A stretch of 36,004 bases of DNA from Gammaproteobacteria bacterium (GCA_024640085.1 JAHEFR010000004.1:104865-140868), one strand, 5' to 3'; shown: positions 19,189 through 27,098, counted from the stretch's first letter. The notes: a model not told the origin generated them from the letters alone. Numbers and translations are program-made.

Positions 19189-19251
19189 GCACGCGGCGGG
19201 TCACGTCTGCCCCATGGTAGACTAGCGCAGGCCCGGAAACCCCCATCTGCC

Positions 19252-20655
19252 TTGAGAACGAGTCACGCGCCAGCAACGGCCCCCGCACGTGCGTTCGATG
19301 ACCTCGGACGTCTCCTGCGTGCTGCCCTGAAACCGCTCGGTCGACGCATCGAAGCGGGGCTCATCAGCGTCTCCGTACCGGCCGCGGACATCGATCTGCG
19401 CCCGTTTCTGCCAGACGATGCTCCCGGCTTCTACTGGAGTCGCTCGTCGTCGGGCGCGACCCTCCTCGGCACCGGGATCGCCGCCAGGATCGTCGCCGGT
19501 GGGCCCGATCGGATGGATGCCGTCTCCCGCGGCTTCGCGGCGCTGAAGTCGCGATGGACCCGCCTTGGAGATCCCGGGGCTCCGCTGCCGGCGGCCTTCC
19601 TCGGGTTCGCTTTTGCGCCGGGAGATACGCCGGACAGGGAGTGGAATGGCCTGGCCAACATGGAACTCGTGGTCCCCGAGTTGCTGTGCCGGTTTGTCGG
19701 TGATCAAGGCTGGATCACCGCCAGCGCGACCGTCGGCGAGGACATGGATCCCGGGACGCTGCAACGCCGCTGGATCGAGCGTCTCGAAGGACTGGCCGCC
19801 GCCCAGACCGACTGCGCGATCCCCCTGCCGACGCCGGTGGAGCTGAGACGGGTCGAGGACGGCGCCTGGAACGCGCCCCTGGACAAGGCCCTTGCGGACA
19901 TCCGCGAGGGGCGGCTGGATAAGGTCGTCCTTACGCGTCGGGTCCGCTACTCCATATCCCGACCGCTGAATTGCGGCCGGGTGCTCGAGGCCCTCGAGGC
20001 CGGTCACGAGAATTGCGCCCGCTTTGCCGTGGTCCGGGACGGTTTCTCCCTCGTAGGCGTGTCCCCCGAACGCCTGGTATCGCTGGACGACGGGATGGTC
20101 GCCGCCGACGCCCTGGCAGGCACCGCGCCACGGGGCGCGACCGCGGCGCTGGATGCCACGCTGGCGGACCGTTTGCGCCAGGATCCCAAAGCCCTGGTGG
20201 AGCATCGGATCGTGGTGGATCAGATCCGCGGGGCACTGGAGCCCTGCTGCGGCACCCTGCTGGCGCCCCAGGCGCCGGACGTCATGAGCCTGCCGACGGT
20301 GCATCATCTGTGGAGCCCGGTTGGCGGCCACCTGCGTAACGGCAGCGACCTGCTCGAACTCGCCCGCCGCCTGCATCCCACACCAGCGGTAGGCGGCAGC
20401 CCGCGGACGGCCGCGCTTGAGTGGCTGCAGCAGCACGAGGCGGACAGCCGGGGCTGGTATACCGGCGCGTTCGGCTGGCTGGACGCAGCCGGCAACGGCG
20501 AACTTTCCGTGGTCCTCCGTTGCGGCATCGTCAATGGGACGTCGGTGGATCTGTTCGCCGGCGCCGGCATCGTTGCCGACTCGCGGCCGGATCAGGAGCT
20601 TGCAGAGACCGAATGGAAGCTCTGTACCCTACGAGGGGCGCTGGAACTTGGATGA
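19252..20655 (+). CDS. menF: Isochorismate synthase, menaquinone-specific
   Basis: MenF converts chorismate to isochorismate, opening the menaquinone branch. The 467-residue protein has the chorismate-binding fold. Its C-terminal half carries KVVLTRRVRYSIS, the EHRIVVDQIRGAL helix, LPTVHHLWSPVGGHL, HPTPAVGGSPRTAALEWL and the glycine-rich FAGAGIVADSRPDQELAETE. No ATG or GTG lies in frame upstream of the conserved part, and the frame above it runs antisense through menB. TTG 19252 is therefore the best start, although its ribosome site is poor. The last 8 bases overlap the menD start. Confidence 0.92.
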   Translation: MRTSHAPATAPARAFDDLGRLLRAALKPLGRRIEAGLISVSVPAADIDLRPFLPDDAPGFYWSRSSSGATLLGTGIAARIVAGGPDRMDAVSRGFAALKSRWTRLGDPGAPLPAAFLGFAFAPGDTPDREWNGLANMELVVPELLCRFVGDQGWITASATVGEDMDPGTLQRRWIERLEGLAAAQTDCAIPLPTPVELRRVEDGAWNAPLDKALADIREGRLDKVVLTRRVRYSISRPLNCGRVLEALEAGHENCARFAVVRDGFSLVGVSPERLVSLDDGMVAADALAGTAPRGATAALDATLADRLRQDPKALVEHRIVVDQIRGALEPCCGTLLAPQAPDVMSLPTVHHLWSPVGGHLRNGSDLLELARRLHPTPAVGGSPRTAALEWLQQHEADSRGWYTGAFGWLDAAGNGELSVVLRCGIVNGTSVDLFAGAGIVADSRPDQELAETEWKLCTLRGALELG

Positions 20656-22357
20656 GCCCGGCGGGCGCGACGCCCCGGATCGTGGCGAGTTGAATCTCAA
20701 GGCCGCGGCGGCCCTGCTGCGCGGGCTGGCGGACGGCGGCGTAAGACAGGCGATCCTGTCGCCCGGCTCCCGGTCGTCACCCCTGGCCCTTGCCGCCGAT
20801 CTGTGTCCCCATCTCGAGACGCGGATGTTGCCGGACGAACGGTCCGCAGCTTTCTTTGCCCTTGGCGCGGCGAGAGCCGCGGGCCGACCGGTGGTGGTCA
20901 TCGCCACGTCCGGGACCGCCCCGGCAAACTGGTACCCGGCCGTCATCGAAGCAGCCATGGATCAGGTCCCCCTGGTCCTGGTCAGTGCCGACCGCCCCCC
21001 GGAGCTGTTGCGCACCGGCGCCAATCAGACTATTGACCAGGACCGGCTGTTCGGATCCTTCCCCCGTGATTTCATCCAGCTCCCCGCCCCCGGTAACGGA
21101 GACGATCCCATATACCTGTCCACCGGGCGACGGGCCGCGGATGCGGCCCTTTGGCCATGTCCCGGGCCGGTACATGTGAACTTCGCCTTCAGGGAACCGC
21201 TCCTGCCCCGACAGGGGTATGCGGAACTCCCATGGCCGTCTCCCGCCGCCGATGCCCCGCAGCGACCGCGGGTTCTGCCCGATCCCGCCGCCCTCGAGGC
21301 CCTCGTCTCGAGACTGTCGCGGGGGCCCGGGGTGATCGTCTGTGGCCGATCCGATTACCCACCCGGATTTGCCGAGGCGGTCGTGGCGCTGGCGGAGAGA
21401 CTGCGATGCCCGGTCATCGCGGACCCACTCTCCAACCTGCGCTGGGGCGCCCACGACCGCCGCCGCCTGGTCACCGCTGCCGACATCTTCCTGCGACGCG
21501 AGGCTGGTGGACCGGATGCGGAATGGGTACTACAGTTCGGCGCGGTACCCACCTCCCGGCCCGTCCAGGAGTGGATCGCGGCCCAGGGTGACAGGCTGGC
21601 GCTTATCGCCGGGACCGGCGACTGGCCAGAGCCTTCCCGGCGGACAGCGCTGGTCGTCCACGGCGACGCCGAGAGGGTCGCGACGTCCCTGCTTGAGCGC
21701 GACCTGCCCGCCGCCGACGCGGCCTGGTCGGAACGCTGGCGGGCCCTGGACATGGCTGCCCGGGGACTCGCGGAGGATCCTGGCCTCCGACCGCCCGAAG
21801 CCGATGTGGTCTGTGCCCTCGAGAAGACGCTGCCCCCGGGTGGAGCGCTGTTCGTGGGCAGCTCGATGCCGATCCGCTCGCTGGATGCTTTCGCCCGGGG
21901 CCGGCCGGACCCGCTGGGAGCGGTCGGGAATCGCGGCGCCAGCGGGATCGACGGCTGTGTCTCGACCCTGGCCGGAATCGCCAGCTGCCGCCCCAGTGTC
22001 GGACTGATCGGGGATCTCGCGCTCTACCACGACATGAACGGGCTCCTGGCGGCTCGCGAAATCCCGGGCAAGCTCGTCGTCATCGAGAACGGCGGGGGCG
22101 GCATCTTCGGTCTGCTGCCGCAACGGGACCATCCCGATTTCGAACGACTCTGGCGCACGCCCACGGGTCTCGATTGCGCACGGATCGCCTCACTCTACGG
22201 GATGCCACACCGGGTGGCGGAACCCGGCGATGCCCTGGCCGCGGTCCTTGAGGAGCCGGGCGAGGACCGAGCCATGTGGCTGATCGAGGTCCCGGTGGAC
22301 GCGCAACTGAGCTGGGACCGCCACCGGGCTCTGTGGGACGCCGCCGCGAACCTGTGA
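20648..22357 (+). CDS. menD: SEPHCHC synthase (MenD)
   Basis: MenD adds the succinic semialdehyde unit from 2-oxoglutarate to isochorismate, using thiamine diphosphate. The 569-residue length is normal. Key blocks are RQAILSPGSRSSPLALAA at the N-terminus, DERSAAFFALGAARAAGRPV with the ThDP-activating glutamate, TSGTAPANWYPAVIEA, SADRPPELL...ANQTIDQ and the C-terminal GDLALYHDMNGLL with ENGGGGIFGLLPQ. TTG 20648 is chosen: it overlaps the menF stop by 8 bases (TTGGATGA) and has GAGGGG upstream. A second TTG at 20690 is possible. It forms a menFD unit that may continue into lutABC, 54 bases on. Confidence 0.95.
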   Translation: MDEPGGRDAPDRGELNLKAAAALLRGLADGGVRQAILSPGSRSSPLALAADLCPHLETRMLPDERSAAFFALGAARAAGRPVVVIATSGTAPANWYPAVIEAAMDQVPLVLVSADRPPELLRTGANQTIDQDRLFGSFPRDFIQLPAPGNGDDPIYLSTGRRAADAALWPCPGPVHVNFAFREPLLPRQGYAELPWPSPAADAPQRPRVLPDPAALEALVSRLSRGPGVIVCGRSDYPPGFAEAVVALAERLRCPVIADPLSNLRWGAHDRRRLVTAADIFLRREAGGPDAEWVLQFGAVPTSRPVQEWIAAQGDRLALIAGTGDWPEPSRRTALVVHGDAERVATSLLERDLPAADAAWSERWRALDMAARGLAEDPGLRPPEADVVCALEKTLPPGGALFVGSSMPIRSLDAFARGRPDPLGAVGNRGASGIDGCVSTLAGIASCRPSVGLIGDLALYHDMNGLLAAREIPGKLVVIENGGGGIFGLLPQRDHPDFERLWRTPTGLDCARIASLYGMPHRVAEPGDALAAVLEEPGEDRAMWLIEVPVDAQLSWDRHRALWDAAANL

Positions 22358-22411
22358 CGCCGGAATACCCGGCGCAGCATAGAGGCGCCGCCGCCAGGAC
22401 GTTATGATCCG

Positions 22412-23197
22412 GTGATGTTGCCCTCCGGGAGTTTGACCTTGGTCCCCAATCGCGAGCCCGTCACGGGACGCCGCGTCCAGTTCATGATCAGCTGCCTGTG
22501 CGACGCTTTTTTCGATGATGCGGCACGTGCGGCGATGGACTGCCTCGAGCGTGCCGGATGCGCCGTGACCTGCCCGTCGGACCAGACATGCTGCGGCCAG
22601 CCCGCATACACCTCGGGCGACTGGGACGCCTACCGACAGGTCGTGCGCCACGTCGCCCATGTCTTCCATGGAGACGAGCCGATCGTGGTGGCCTCCGGAT
22701 CCTGCGCCACGGCCATGTTCCACGAGGCGCCGATCGCGTTCGAGGGCCAGGCGGACCTGCCGGAGATCCGGCGTCTGGCGTCACGGACCTGGGAGTTGAC
22801 GGATTTCCTCGTCAACGGGCTCGGCGTCCGCGCCTGGTCCGGCCGCCTCCCCGCCCGTATCGCGGTCCACGACGGCTGCCATACCCGCGGGACACCGACG
22901 ATCCGTGCGGTGCGCGCGCTCCTCGGCGGCATCGACGGTCTCGAAGTGCTCGCCTTCCCGGACCAGGACCAGTGCTGCGGGTTCGGCGGCGTGTTCTCGA
23001 TCTCCCACCCGCACATCTCCGCCGCCATGGGCCGCCAAAAGGTGGATAACGTCCGCTCCGTGTCGCCGGATTTCGTGGTTTCGGCAGACCTGAGTTGCCT
23101 GATGCACCAGCAGGGTATCGCCGGGCGGCAGAACCGGGAGTATCCCGTCAGGTACGTGGCACAGGTGCTGCGGGACGCAGCCGGAGGCCCGGCGTGA
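22412..23197 (+). CDS. lutA: Lactate utilization iron-sulfur protein A (LutA/LldE)
   Basis: LutA is one of three subunits of the LutABC (LldEFG) complex needed to oxidise L-lactate to pyruvate. This 261-residue protein has two CCG domains, the cysteine-rich motifs that bind heterodisulfide-reductase-type clusters: TCCGQPAYTSGDW (Cys60/61) and QCCGFGGVFSISHP (Cys188/189), each preceded by a further conserved Cys (FMISCLCD; HDGCH). The start is uncertain: GTG 22412 or ATG 22415 gives about 20 extra residues ahead of the usual opening, which here reads VQFMISCL with no start codon at that point. It follows menD by 54 bases and overlaps lutB by GTGA. Confidence 0.9.
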   Translation: MMLPSGSLTLVPNREPVTGRRVQFMISCLCDAFFDDAARAAMDCLERAGCAVTCPSDQTCCGQPAYTSGDWDAYRQVVRHVAHVFHGDEPIVVASGSCATAMFHEAPIAFEGQADLPEIRRLASRTWELTDFLVNGLGVRAWSGRLPARIAVHDGCHTRGTPTIRAVRALLGGIDGLEVLAFPDQDQCCGFGGVFSISHPHISAAMGRQKVDNVRSVSPDFVVSADLSCLMHQQGIAGRQNREYPVRYVAQVLRDAAGGPA

Positions 23198-24603
23198 GCC
23201 GGCAGGCGCTGGATGCCTTTGCCGCCGGCATCGAATCGGAGGTGCTCGAGGCAATCGAGATCGGCGCCCGCAGCGGCGTGGACAAGCGTCTCGCCACGCT
23301 GACAGAGGACTACGCCGATGCGGACGCCCTCAGGCGGCTGGCGGGCCAGGTCCGTCAGCACACCCTGGATCACCTGGATGAATACCTGGCGAGCGCGGAG
23401 GAACGGCTGACAAGTCACGGCGCCCAGGTTCACTTCGCCGCATCGCCAGACCGGGCCCTGGAGATGATCCTGGATATCGTCCGGGCCAGTGGCACCCGCG
23501 TGATCACCAAGTCCAAGAGCATGGCGAGCGAGGAACTGGACCTTACCCGGCGGCTCACAGAGGAAGGCTTCGAGCCGGTGGAGACGGACCTGGGCGAGTT
23601 CGTGGTGCAGCTCGACGGCGACCGCCCCAGCCACATCGTCAAGCCGATCATCCACAAGAACCGGAGAGACGTGGCCAGGTCCTTCGAGCGCTGCGGTCTC
23701 GGTGATTATGACGACGACCCGGAGACCATCACCCGTCGCGCCAGAGCCTATATGCGTGACAAGTTCCTCGATGCGCGTGTGACCATGACAGGCGCCAACT
23801 TCATCTCCGCCGAGTCGGGCCGGGTGGCAGTCGTCACCAACGAGGGCAACGCCCGCTTCGGTCTGGCGGCGGCCGACGTCCACATCGTGCTGGCCGGGAT
23901 CGACAAGGTGATCCCCAGAGACCGGGACCTGGCGCTCCTGCTCAGCCTGCTGATCCGCTCGGCTACCGGTCAGCGCATCACGTCCTACGTGGAACTGGTG
24001 GCCGGCCCGCGGCTGGCCGACCGACCCTCCGGGCCTCGTGAGATGCACGTGATCTTCCTCGACGCCAACCGGTCATCGGTCGTGGGTAGCGACATGGCGC
24101 CGATCCTGCGCTGCATCCGCTGCGGCGCCTGCATGAACGCGTGCCCGGTCTACCGGCTGAGTTCCGGACACGCCTACCGCGGCGTCTATCCTGGCCCCAT
24201 GGGCGCGGTCCTCGGACCCCTGCTGGCCGGCAATGAAGGCTTCGCTGCGGTGGCCGACCTGGCCCGGGCGTCTACCTTCTGCGGCGCCTGCCGGGACGTG
24301 TGCCCGGTGGACATCCCCATCCCGGACCTGCTGGCGCGGCTACGGGCCCGGTCCGTCCGCGAGGGCGTGATCCTTGCCCGGGCAGGCGTCCCGAGCATGG
24401 CGGGATACCTGCTGCTGGCCCGTCATCCCCGGCTCTGGCGGCTCGCCATGGGACTCGGCCGGGTGCTGGACTGGCTGCCCTTGAGAAGGCTGCCGCTGGC
24501 CTCCATCCGAGCCTGGTTCGACAGCCGCACGCTGCCCAGGTGGCGCGGCGCCCAATTCCGTAAAGACGTGAAGCGCGGTCGCCGGGAGCAAGAAGATGGC
24601 TGA
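23194..24603 (+). CDS. lutB: Lactate utilization iron-sulfur protein B (LutB/LldF)
   Basis: LutB is the electron-transfer subunit of the lactate-oxidising complex. The 469-residue protein has an N-terminal LUD domain (TRVITKSKSMASEE and ETDLGEFVVQL at about 101-140; TGANFISAESGRVAVVTNEGN at about 199-219). A ferredoxin-like part follows with CIRCGACMNACP (Cys307, 310, 313, 317) and FCGACRDVCPVDIP (Cys363, 366, 370). The C-terminal tail is basic. GTG 23194 overlaps the lutA stop by 4 bases and follows GGAGG. The 3' end overlaps lutC by 8 bases. Electrons are probably passed to the respiratory quinone pool, which suits the men neighbours; that link is inference. Confidence 0.93.
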   Translation: MSRQALDAFAAGIESEVLEAIEIGARSGVDKRLATLTEDYADADALRRLAGQVRQHTLDHLDEYLASAEERLTSHGAQVHFAASPDRALEMILDIVRASGTRVITKSKSMASEELDLTRRLTEEGFEPVETDLGEFVVQLDGDRPSHIVKPIIHKNRRDVARSFERCGLGDYDDDPETITRRARAYMRDKFLDARVTMTGANFISAESGRVAVVTNEGNARFGLAAADVHIVLAGIDKVIPRDRDLALLLSLLIRSATGQRITSYVELVAGPRLADRPSGPREMHVIFLDANRSSVVGSDMAPILRCIRCGACMNACPVYRLSSGHAYRGVYPGPMGAVLGPLLAGNEGFAAVADLARASTFCGACRDVCPVDIPIPDLLARLRARSVREGVILARAGVPSMAGYLLLARHPRLWRLAMGLGRVLDWLPLRRLPLASIRAWFDSRTLPRWRGAQFRKDVKRGRREQEDG

Positions 24604-25231
24604 TGATCGCGAGAGCGTCTTCGCGTCACTGCGGGCATCTCTCGGGAGGCTGGAGCGACGCACGCCATATCCGGACTACCCGGCCGACGCCGCCACGCCG
24701 CCGGCCCGACGGGGCACCGGTCCCGGCCTGTTCCGCCAGCGACTGGAAGCCGGCAACACGATCGTCATCGAGGGGGCCGACGCCCTGGCTGGCCTGCTGC
24801 GGGACCGGGGCGTGCGGACCGGTTACTGCGATCCCGACCTCGTCCCGCTGCTGGCTACCGCGCTGGGGCCGGAGTTCGAATTGCGCGCCGGCTTCGATCG
24901 GAACCGGGCGGATGATTATGAATTCGGCATTACCAGGGCCTCGGCCGGCATCGTCGAGACCGGGACGCTGGTGCTCAAGGATCAGCACACGTCCGACCGG
25001 CTGGGTGCCGTCGCCCCCTGGATACACGTGGCCTGCCTGGAAGGCGGACGGCTTCACGAAACACTCGCCCAGGCCTTCGATGACCTGGGAGACGATCCGA
25101 ACGTGGTCCTGGTCTCGGGGCATTCCCAGACCGCCGACGTGGAGGGCATCATGATCCACGGGGTACATGGCCCCGGCGAGCAGGTATGCCTGCTGCTGGA
25201 AAGTGAAAAAGAAACGGAGACCGGCCCATGA
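24596..25231 (+). CDS. lutC: Lactate utilization protein C (LutC/LldG)
   Basis: The 211-residue LUD-domain protein is the third subunit of LutABC. It has the family blocks RADDYEFGITRASAGIVETG and LVLKDQHTSDRLGAVAPWIH, followed by VVLVSGHSQTADVEGIMIHG and GVHGPGEQVCLLLE at the end. It has no iron-sulfur cysteines, as expected. ATG 24596 lies within the lutB 3' end (8-base overlap), and its stop overlaps the next start by ATGA, so four genes are translationally chained. No lactate permease, LldR/LutR regulator or separate lactate dehydrogenase is visible nearby. Confidence 0.92.
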   Translation: MADDRESVFASLRASLGRLERRTPYPDYPADAATPPARRGTGPGLFRQRLEAGNTIVIEGADALAGLLRDRGVRTGYCDPDLVPLLATALGPEFELRAGFDRNRADDYEFGITRASAGIVETGTLVLKDQHTSDRLGAVAPWIHVACLEGGRLHETLAQAFDDLGDDPNVVLVSGHSQTADVEGIMIHGVHGPGEQVCLLLESEKETETGP

Positions 25232-25623
25232 ACATCAAGCCACCCAGCCAACTCCCGGCGATCCGGACCAACATGCTGCCCAAGGACACCAATGCCTACG
25301 GGTCCATTTTCGGGGGCGTAATCCTGTCCCTCATCGACCTGGCGGCAGCCAACGAGGCAGAGCGCCAGGCGCCACATCGGTACCTGACCGTGGCCATGGA
25401 CCAGATCGCGTTCCACGCGCCGGTCCGGGTGGGTGATATCGTGACACTGTGGGCCGAGACCCTCCATGTGGGCCGTAGCTCGATCCGGGTGCGGGTAAAG
25501 GTTCTCGCGAGAGCACGCCGCAGCCCGCACGAAAACGAGGTCACCACCGCCGAGGTCACCATGGTCGCCGTGGACGAGGCAGGACGGCCGATACCGATCC
25601 TGCCGGAGCCGGTCAGCGTCTGA
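25228..25623 (+). CDS. Hotdog-fold acyl-CoA thioesterase (YciA-like)
   Basis: A 131-residue single-hotdog protein of the acyl-CoA hydrolase family. MLPKDTNAYGSIFGGVILSLID contains the usual N-x-x-G-x-x-FGG segment and the catalytic Asp in LIDLAA. FHAPVRVGDIVTLWAETLHVGRSSI then forms the second conserved block. It hydrolyses acyl-CoA in the cytoplasm; its substrate is not clear. It overlaps the lutC stop by 4 bases (ATGA), so it is co-translated with the lactate genes. Menaquinone synthesis needs a DHNA-CoA thioesterase (MenI), which is also a hotdog protein and is otherwise absent here. This gene is a conceivable candidate but looks more like YciA. Confidence 0.85.
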   Translation: MNIKPPSQLPAIRTNMLPKDTNAYGSIFGGVILSLIDLAAANEAERQAPHRYLTVAMDQIAFHAPVRVGDIVTLWAETLHVGRSSIRVRVKVLARARRSPHENEVTTAEVTMVAVDEAGRPIPILPEPVSV

Positions 25624-25681
25624 CCGCGTACGGTGGCGGACTGGCGGCGGAGGCGGAGAAGAAATCACTCTCCACAAGAAT

Positions 25682-25711
25682 CTAAGGGGACCCCGGGCAG
25701 GGTCCCCTTAG
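25682..25711 (-). terminator. Strong hairpin, probable terminator
   Basis: A perfect 12-bp stem, CTAAGGGGACCC with GGGTCCCCTTAG, encloses a 6-base loop (25694-25699). On the minus strand it is followed by ATTCTTGT, a weak U-tract. On the plus strand it is followed by CGAGGG with no U-tract. It therefore fits best as the end of a minus-strand RNA, such as the putative sRNA that starts at 25761 or the yegP transcript. It could also slow plus-strand transcripts leaving the lut operon. Confidence 0.55.
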
Positions 25712-25761
25712 CGAGGGAAGGTCAGTGGAGGTAATCGGAGAAAGAGCTTGTAACTACCTCC
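25682..25761 (-). ncRNA. Putative FNR/Anr-activated small RNA
   Basis: No protein is evident in 25624-25851. On the minus strand the region has an FNR-type box centred at 25802.5, TAAATT (25774-25769) as -10, and a purine start at 25761 exactly 41.5 bases from the box centre, the class II FNR arrangement. The predicted RNA is about 80 nt. Its 5' end folds at once: GGAGGTA (25761-25755) pairs with TACCTCC (25733-25727) around a pyrimidine-rich 21-base loop. A 15-base linker with CCTTCCCTC follows, then the 12-bp terminator hairpin. C/U-rich unpaired segments could pair with ribosome sites, as in FnrS-like RNAs. All of this is structural inference; I recognise no known RNA family. Confidence 0.45.
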
Positions 25762-25768
25762 GGGGCTT

Positions 25769-25809
25769 AATTTAGAGATATCGGAAACAATTACATTGAC
25801 CTGGATCAA
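25769..25809 (-). promoter_or_regulatory. FNR/Anr-type box with class II promoter spacing
   Basis: On the minus strand TTGAT-CCAG-GTCAA (25809-25796) matches the TTGAT-N4-ATCAA FNR/CRP-family consensus at 9 of 10 positions. A -10-like TAAATT (25774-25769, 4/6) follows. A start at G25761 would place the box at -41.5. In the plus direction no -10 sits at the matching distance and transcription would run antisense into the yegP-like gene. Confidence 0.5.
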
Positions 25810-25851
25810 CTTCGGCCAGAATAATTGTCCGACCCTCGAAACCCCTGTCCC

Positions 25852-26181
25852 TCAGGCCTCGGTCACCGGTGCGTCAGGTGCGTTCCTTTTGACCGAATCG
25901 ATGCCATTGGCGCAACCGGAAGCGGTCTTGTACATCTGGCTCTGGCCGACCACCTGGCCGTTGGTGGCCTTGAGCACGAAGTATTGCCGGCCATCCGTAG
26001 CGGCCTTGGTCTCGAACGCCCCGTCACGCTGGGAATTCTTCCGGACCGAAGCGATCCCGTTGGCGCAGTCGTCCTTGGCCTTGTAGCCCTGGCTGGTCAG
26101 AACCACCTCACCATTGCCGGATTTCAGGCGGAAGAAATGCTCGCCGTTTTTGCCTGTGTATGCCTCGAATTTTCCTGCCAT
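25852..26181 (-). CDS. YegP-like DUF1508 protein, two tandem repeats
   Basis: This 109-residue protein consists of two copies of the roughly 50-residue DUF1508 module. Copy one reads KFEAYTGKNGEHFFRLKSGN and ends CANGIASVRKNS; copy two reads AFETKAATDGRQYFVLKATN and ends CANGIDSVKRNA. The length is that of E. coli YegP (about 110). The start is ATG 26181, after a GGAGCAG ribosome site; the open frame above it, to 26328, looks like non-coding leader. The function of the family is unknown. The 3' end faces the putative sRNA region. Confidence 0.88.
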   Translation of the reverse strand: MAGKFEAYTGKNGEHFFRLKSGNGEVVLTSQGYKAKDDCANGIASVRKNSQRDGAFETKAATDGRQYFVLKATNGQVVGQSQMYKTASGCANGIDSVKRNAPDAPVTEA

Positions 26182-26349
26182 CGTCTGCTCCATTCGCTCA
26201 AGCTCTGCGTCGTCGCCACCCCGGTCGGGGTGGCCCTCGATGCCCAGTCTCTCGATTTGCTCCAGCGCACATTCTGCGACGGTCGTGCGCGGGAGCACAA
26301 AAGACATGCTGTTCCGTATTCGGGGCACAGCCGCCGGCGGATTCGCGCC

Positions 26350-26892
26350 TCAGTCCGTACCCCAGGGAATCAGGGCATACCCGTCTGATTGTAGACTCAC
26401 AAGCGCCGTCATGGCGGACAGGGAAAGGGTGACCCTGGGGGCCAGCTCCCCGGCCCGGAAACCGAACGCCGATGCGCTTTGTCCGCAGACGAAGATCCGG
26501 ACGCCGGCGGCCACCAGCTGGCGGAGGATGTCGGCGTCCGGGTTCGGCTGTCCGTACCGCTCGCCGAACGCCTCGCCGGACAGGGCCGCCTTGGTGGCCT
26601 TGCCGTGCAGCACCACGGCCACGTCCAGCCGCTCGGGATCGACGCCGGCCCTGGCATGCATGTTCAGATACCGGGCCACGGTCTCGAACCGGTAGTTGAG
26701 TTTCCCCGGCTCCTCGGGCGCGGCGGAGACGTCGAACACTGCTTTCCAGCGGACCCCCGCTGGCAATTCCAGGGGTGTCTCGGGGACGTAGTACACCGGC
26801 CCGTAATCCTCGATGACCGGGCCGGTGGCCGGCTCGGCCAGGACGGCAAGGCTGGCGGATGCACAGGCCAACAACAGGATGACTGGTCTCAT
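26350..26892 (-). CDS. Exported DsrE-family protein
   Basis: A 180-residue protein with a clear signal peptide (PVILLLACASASLAVLAEPA), so it is probably periplasmic. The mature part matches the DsrE/DsrF-like fold: WKAVFDVSAAPEEPGKLNY strand, RYLNMHARAG helix, LDVAVVLHGKATKAAL, and VRIFVCGQSASAFGF with a single conserved cysteine where DsrE-type sulfur carriers hold theirs. Cytoplasmic DsrE proteins relay sulfur; exported members of this type are common in proteobacteria but their role is not known to me. ATG 26892 follows GGAGACG. It sits 168 bases upstream of the yegP-like gene. Confidence 0.82.
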   Translation of the reverse strand: MRPVILLLACASASLAVLAEPATGPVIEDYGPVYYVPETPLELPAGVRWKAVFDVSAAPEEPGKLNYRFETVARYLNMHARAGVDPERLDVAVVLHGKATKAALSGEAFGERYGQPNPDADILRQLVAAGVRIFVCGQSASAFGFRAGELAPRVTLSLSAMTALVSLQSDGYALIPWGTD

Positions 26893-27098
26893 GGTCGTCT
26901 CCGAGCGGGATGCAACAAGTCGCCAACCGATCGGTGGCGGACTCGCCATCGACCGGCGGGCGGCAGAATCAGCGGGACGTCGAACGGTCTCAGCGATTGA
27001 CGTCCTGTCCTGTCCCCCGGGCCGTCACGGTCAGACTTGCGGGACCCGGGGACCGAGGATCATAGCCGCCTGCTGGCCCCCCGGCGATTCTCGCCAGC

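Noticed and set aside
18757-19251. An upstream extension of the menF frame
   Set aside because: It runs antisense through the start of menB, which is certain, and has no start codon near the conserved menF part except TTG 19252.
22630-24048. A 472-codon minus-strand frame opposite lutA-lutB
   Set aside because: lutA and lutB have all their cluster motifs and coupled starts; the antisense frame is a shadow.
26182-26328. An N-terminal extension of the yegP-like frame by 49 residues
   Set aside because: The family starts at MAGKFEAY, with a good ribosome site right before ATG 26181.
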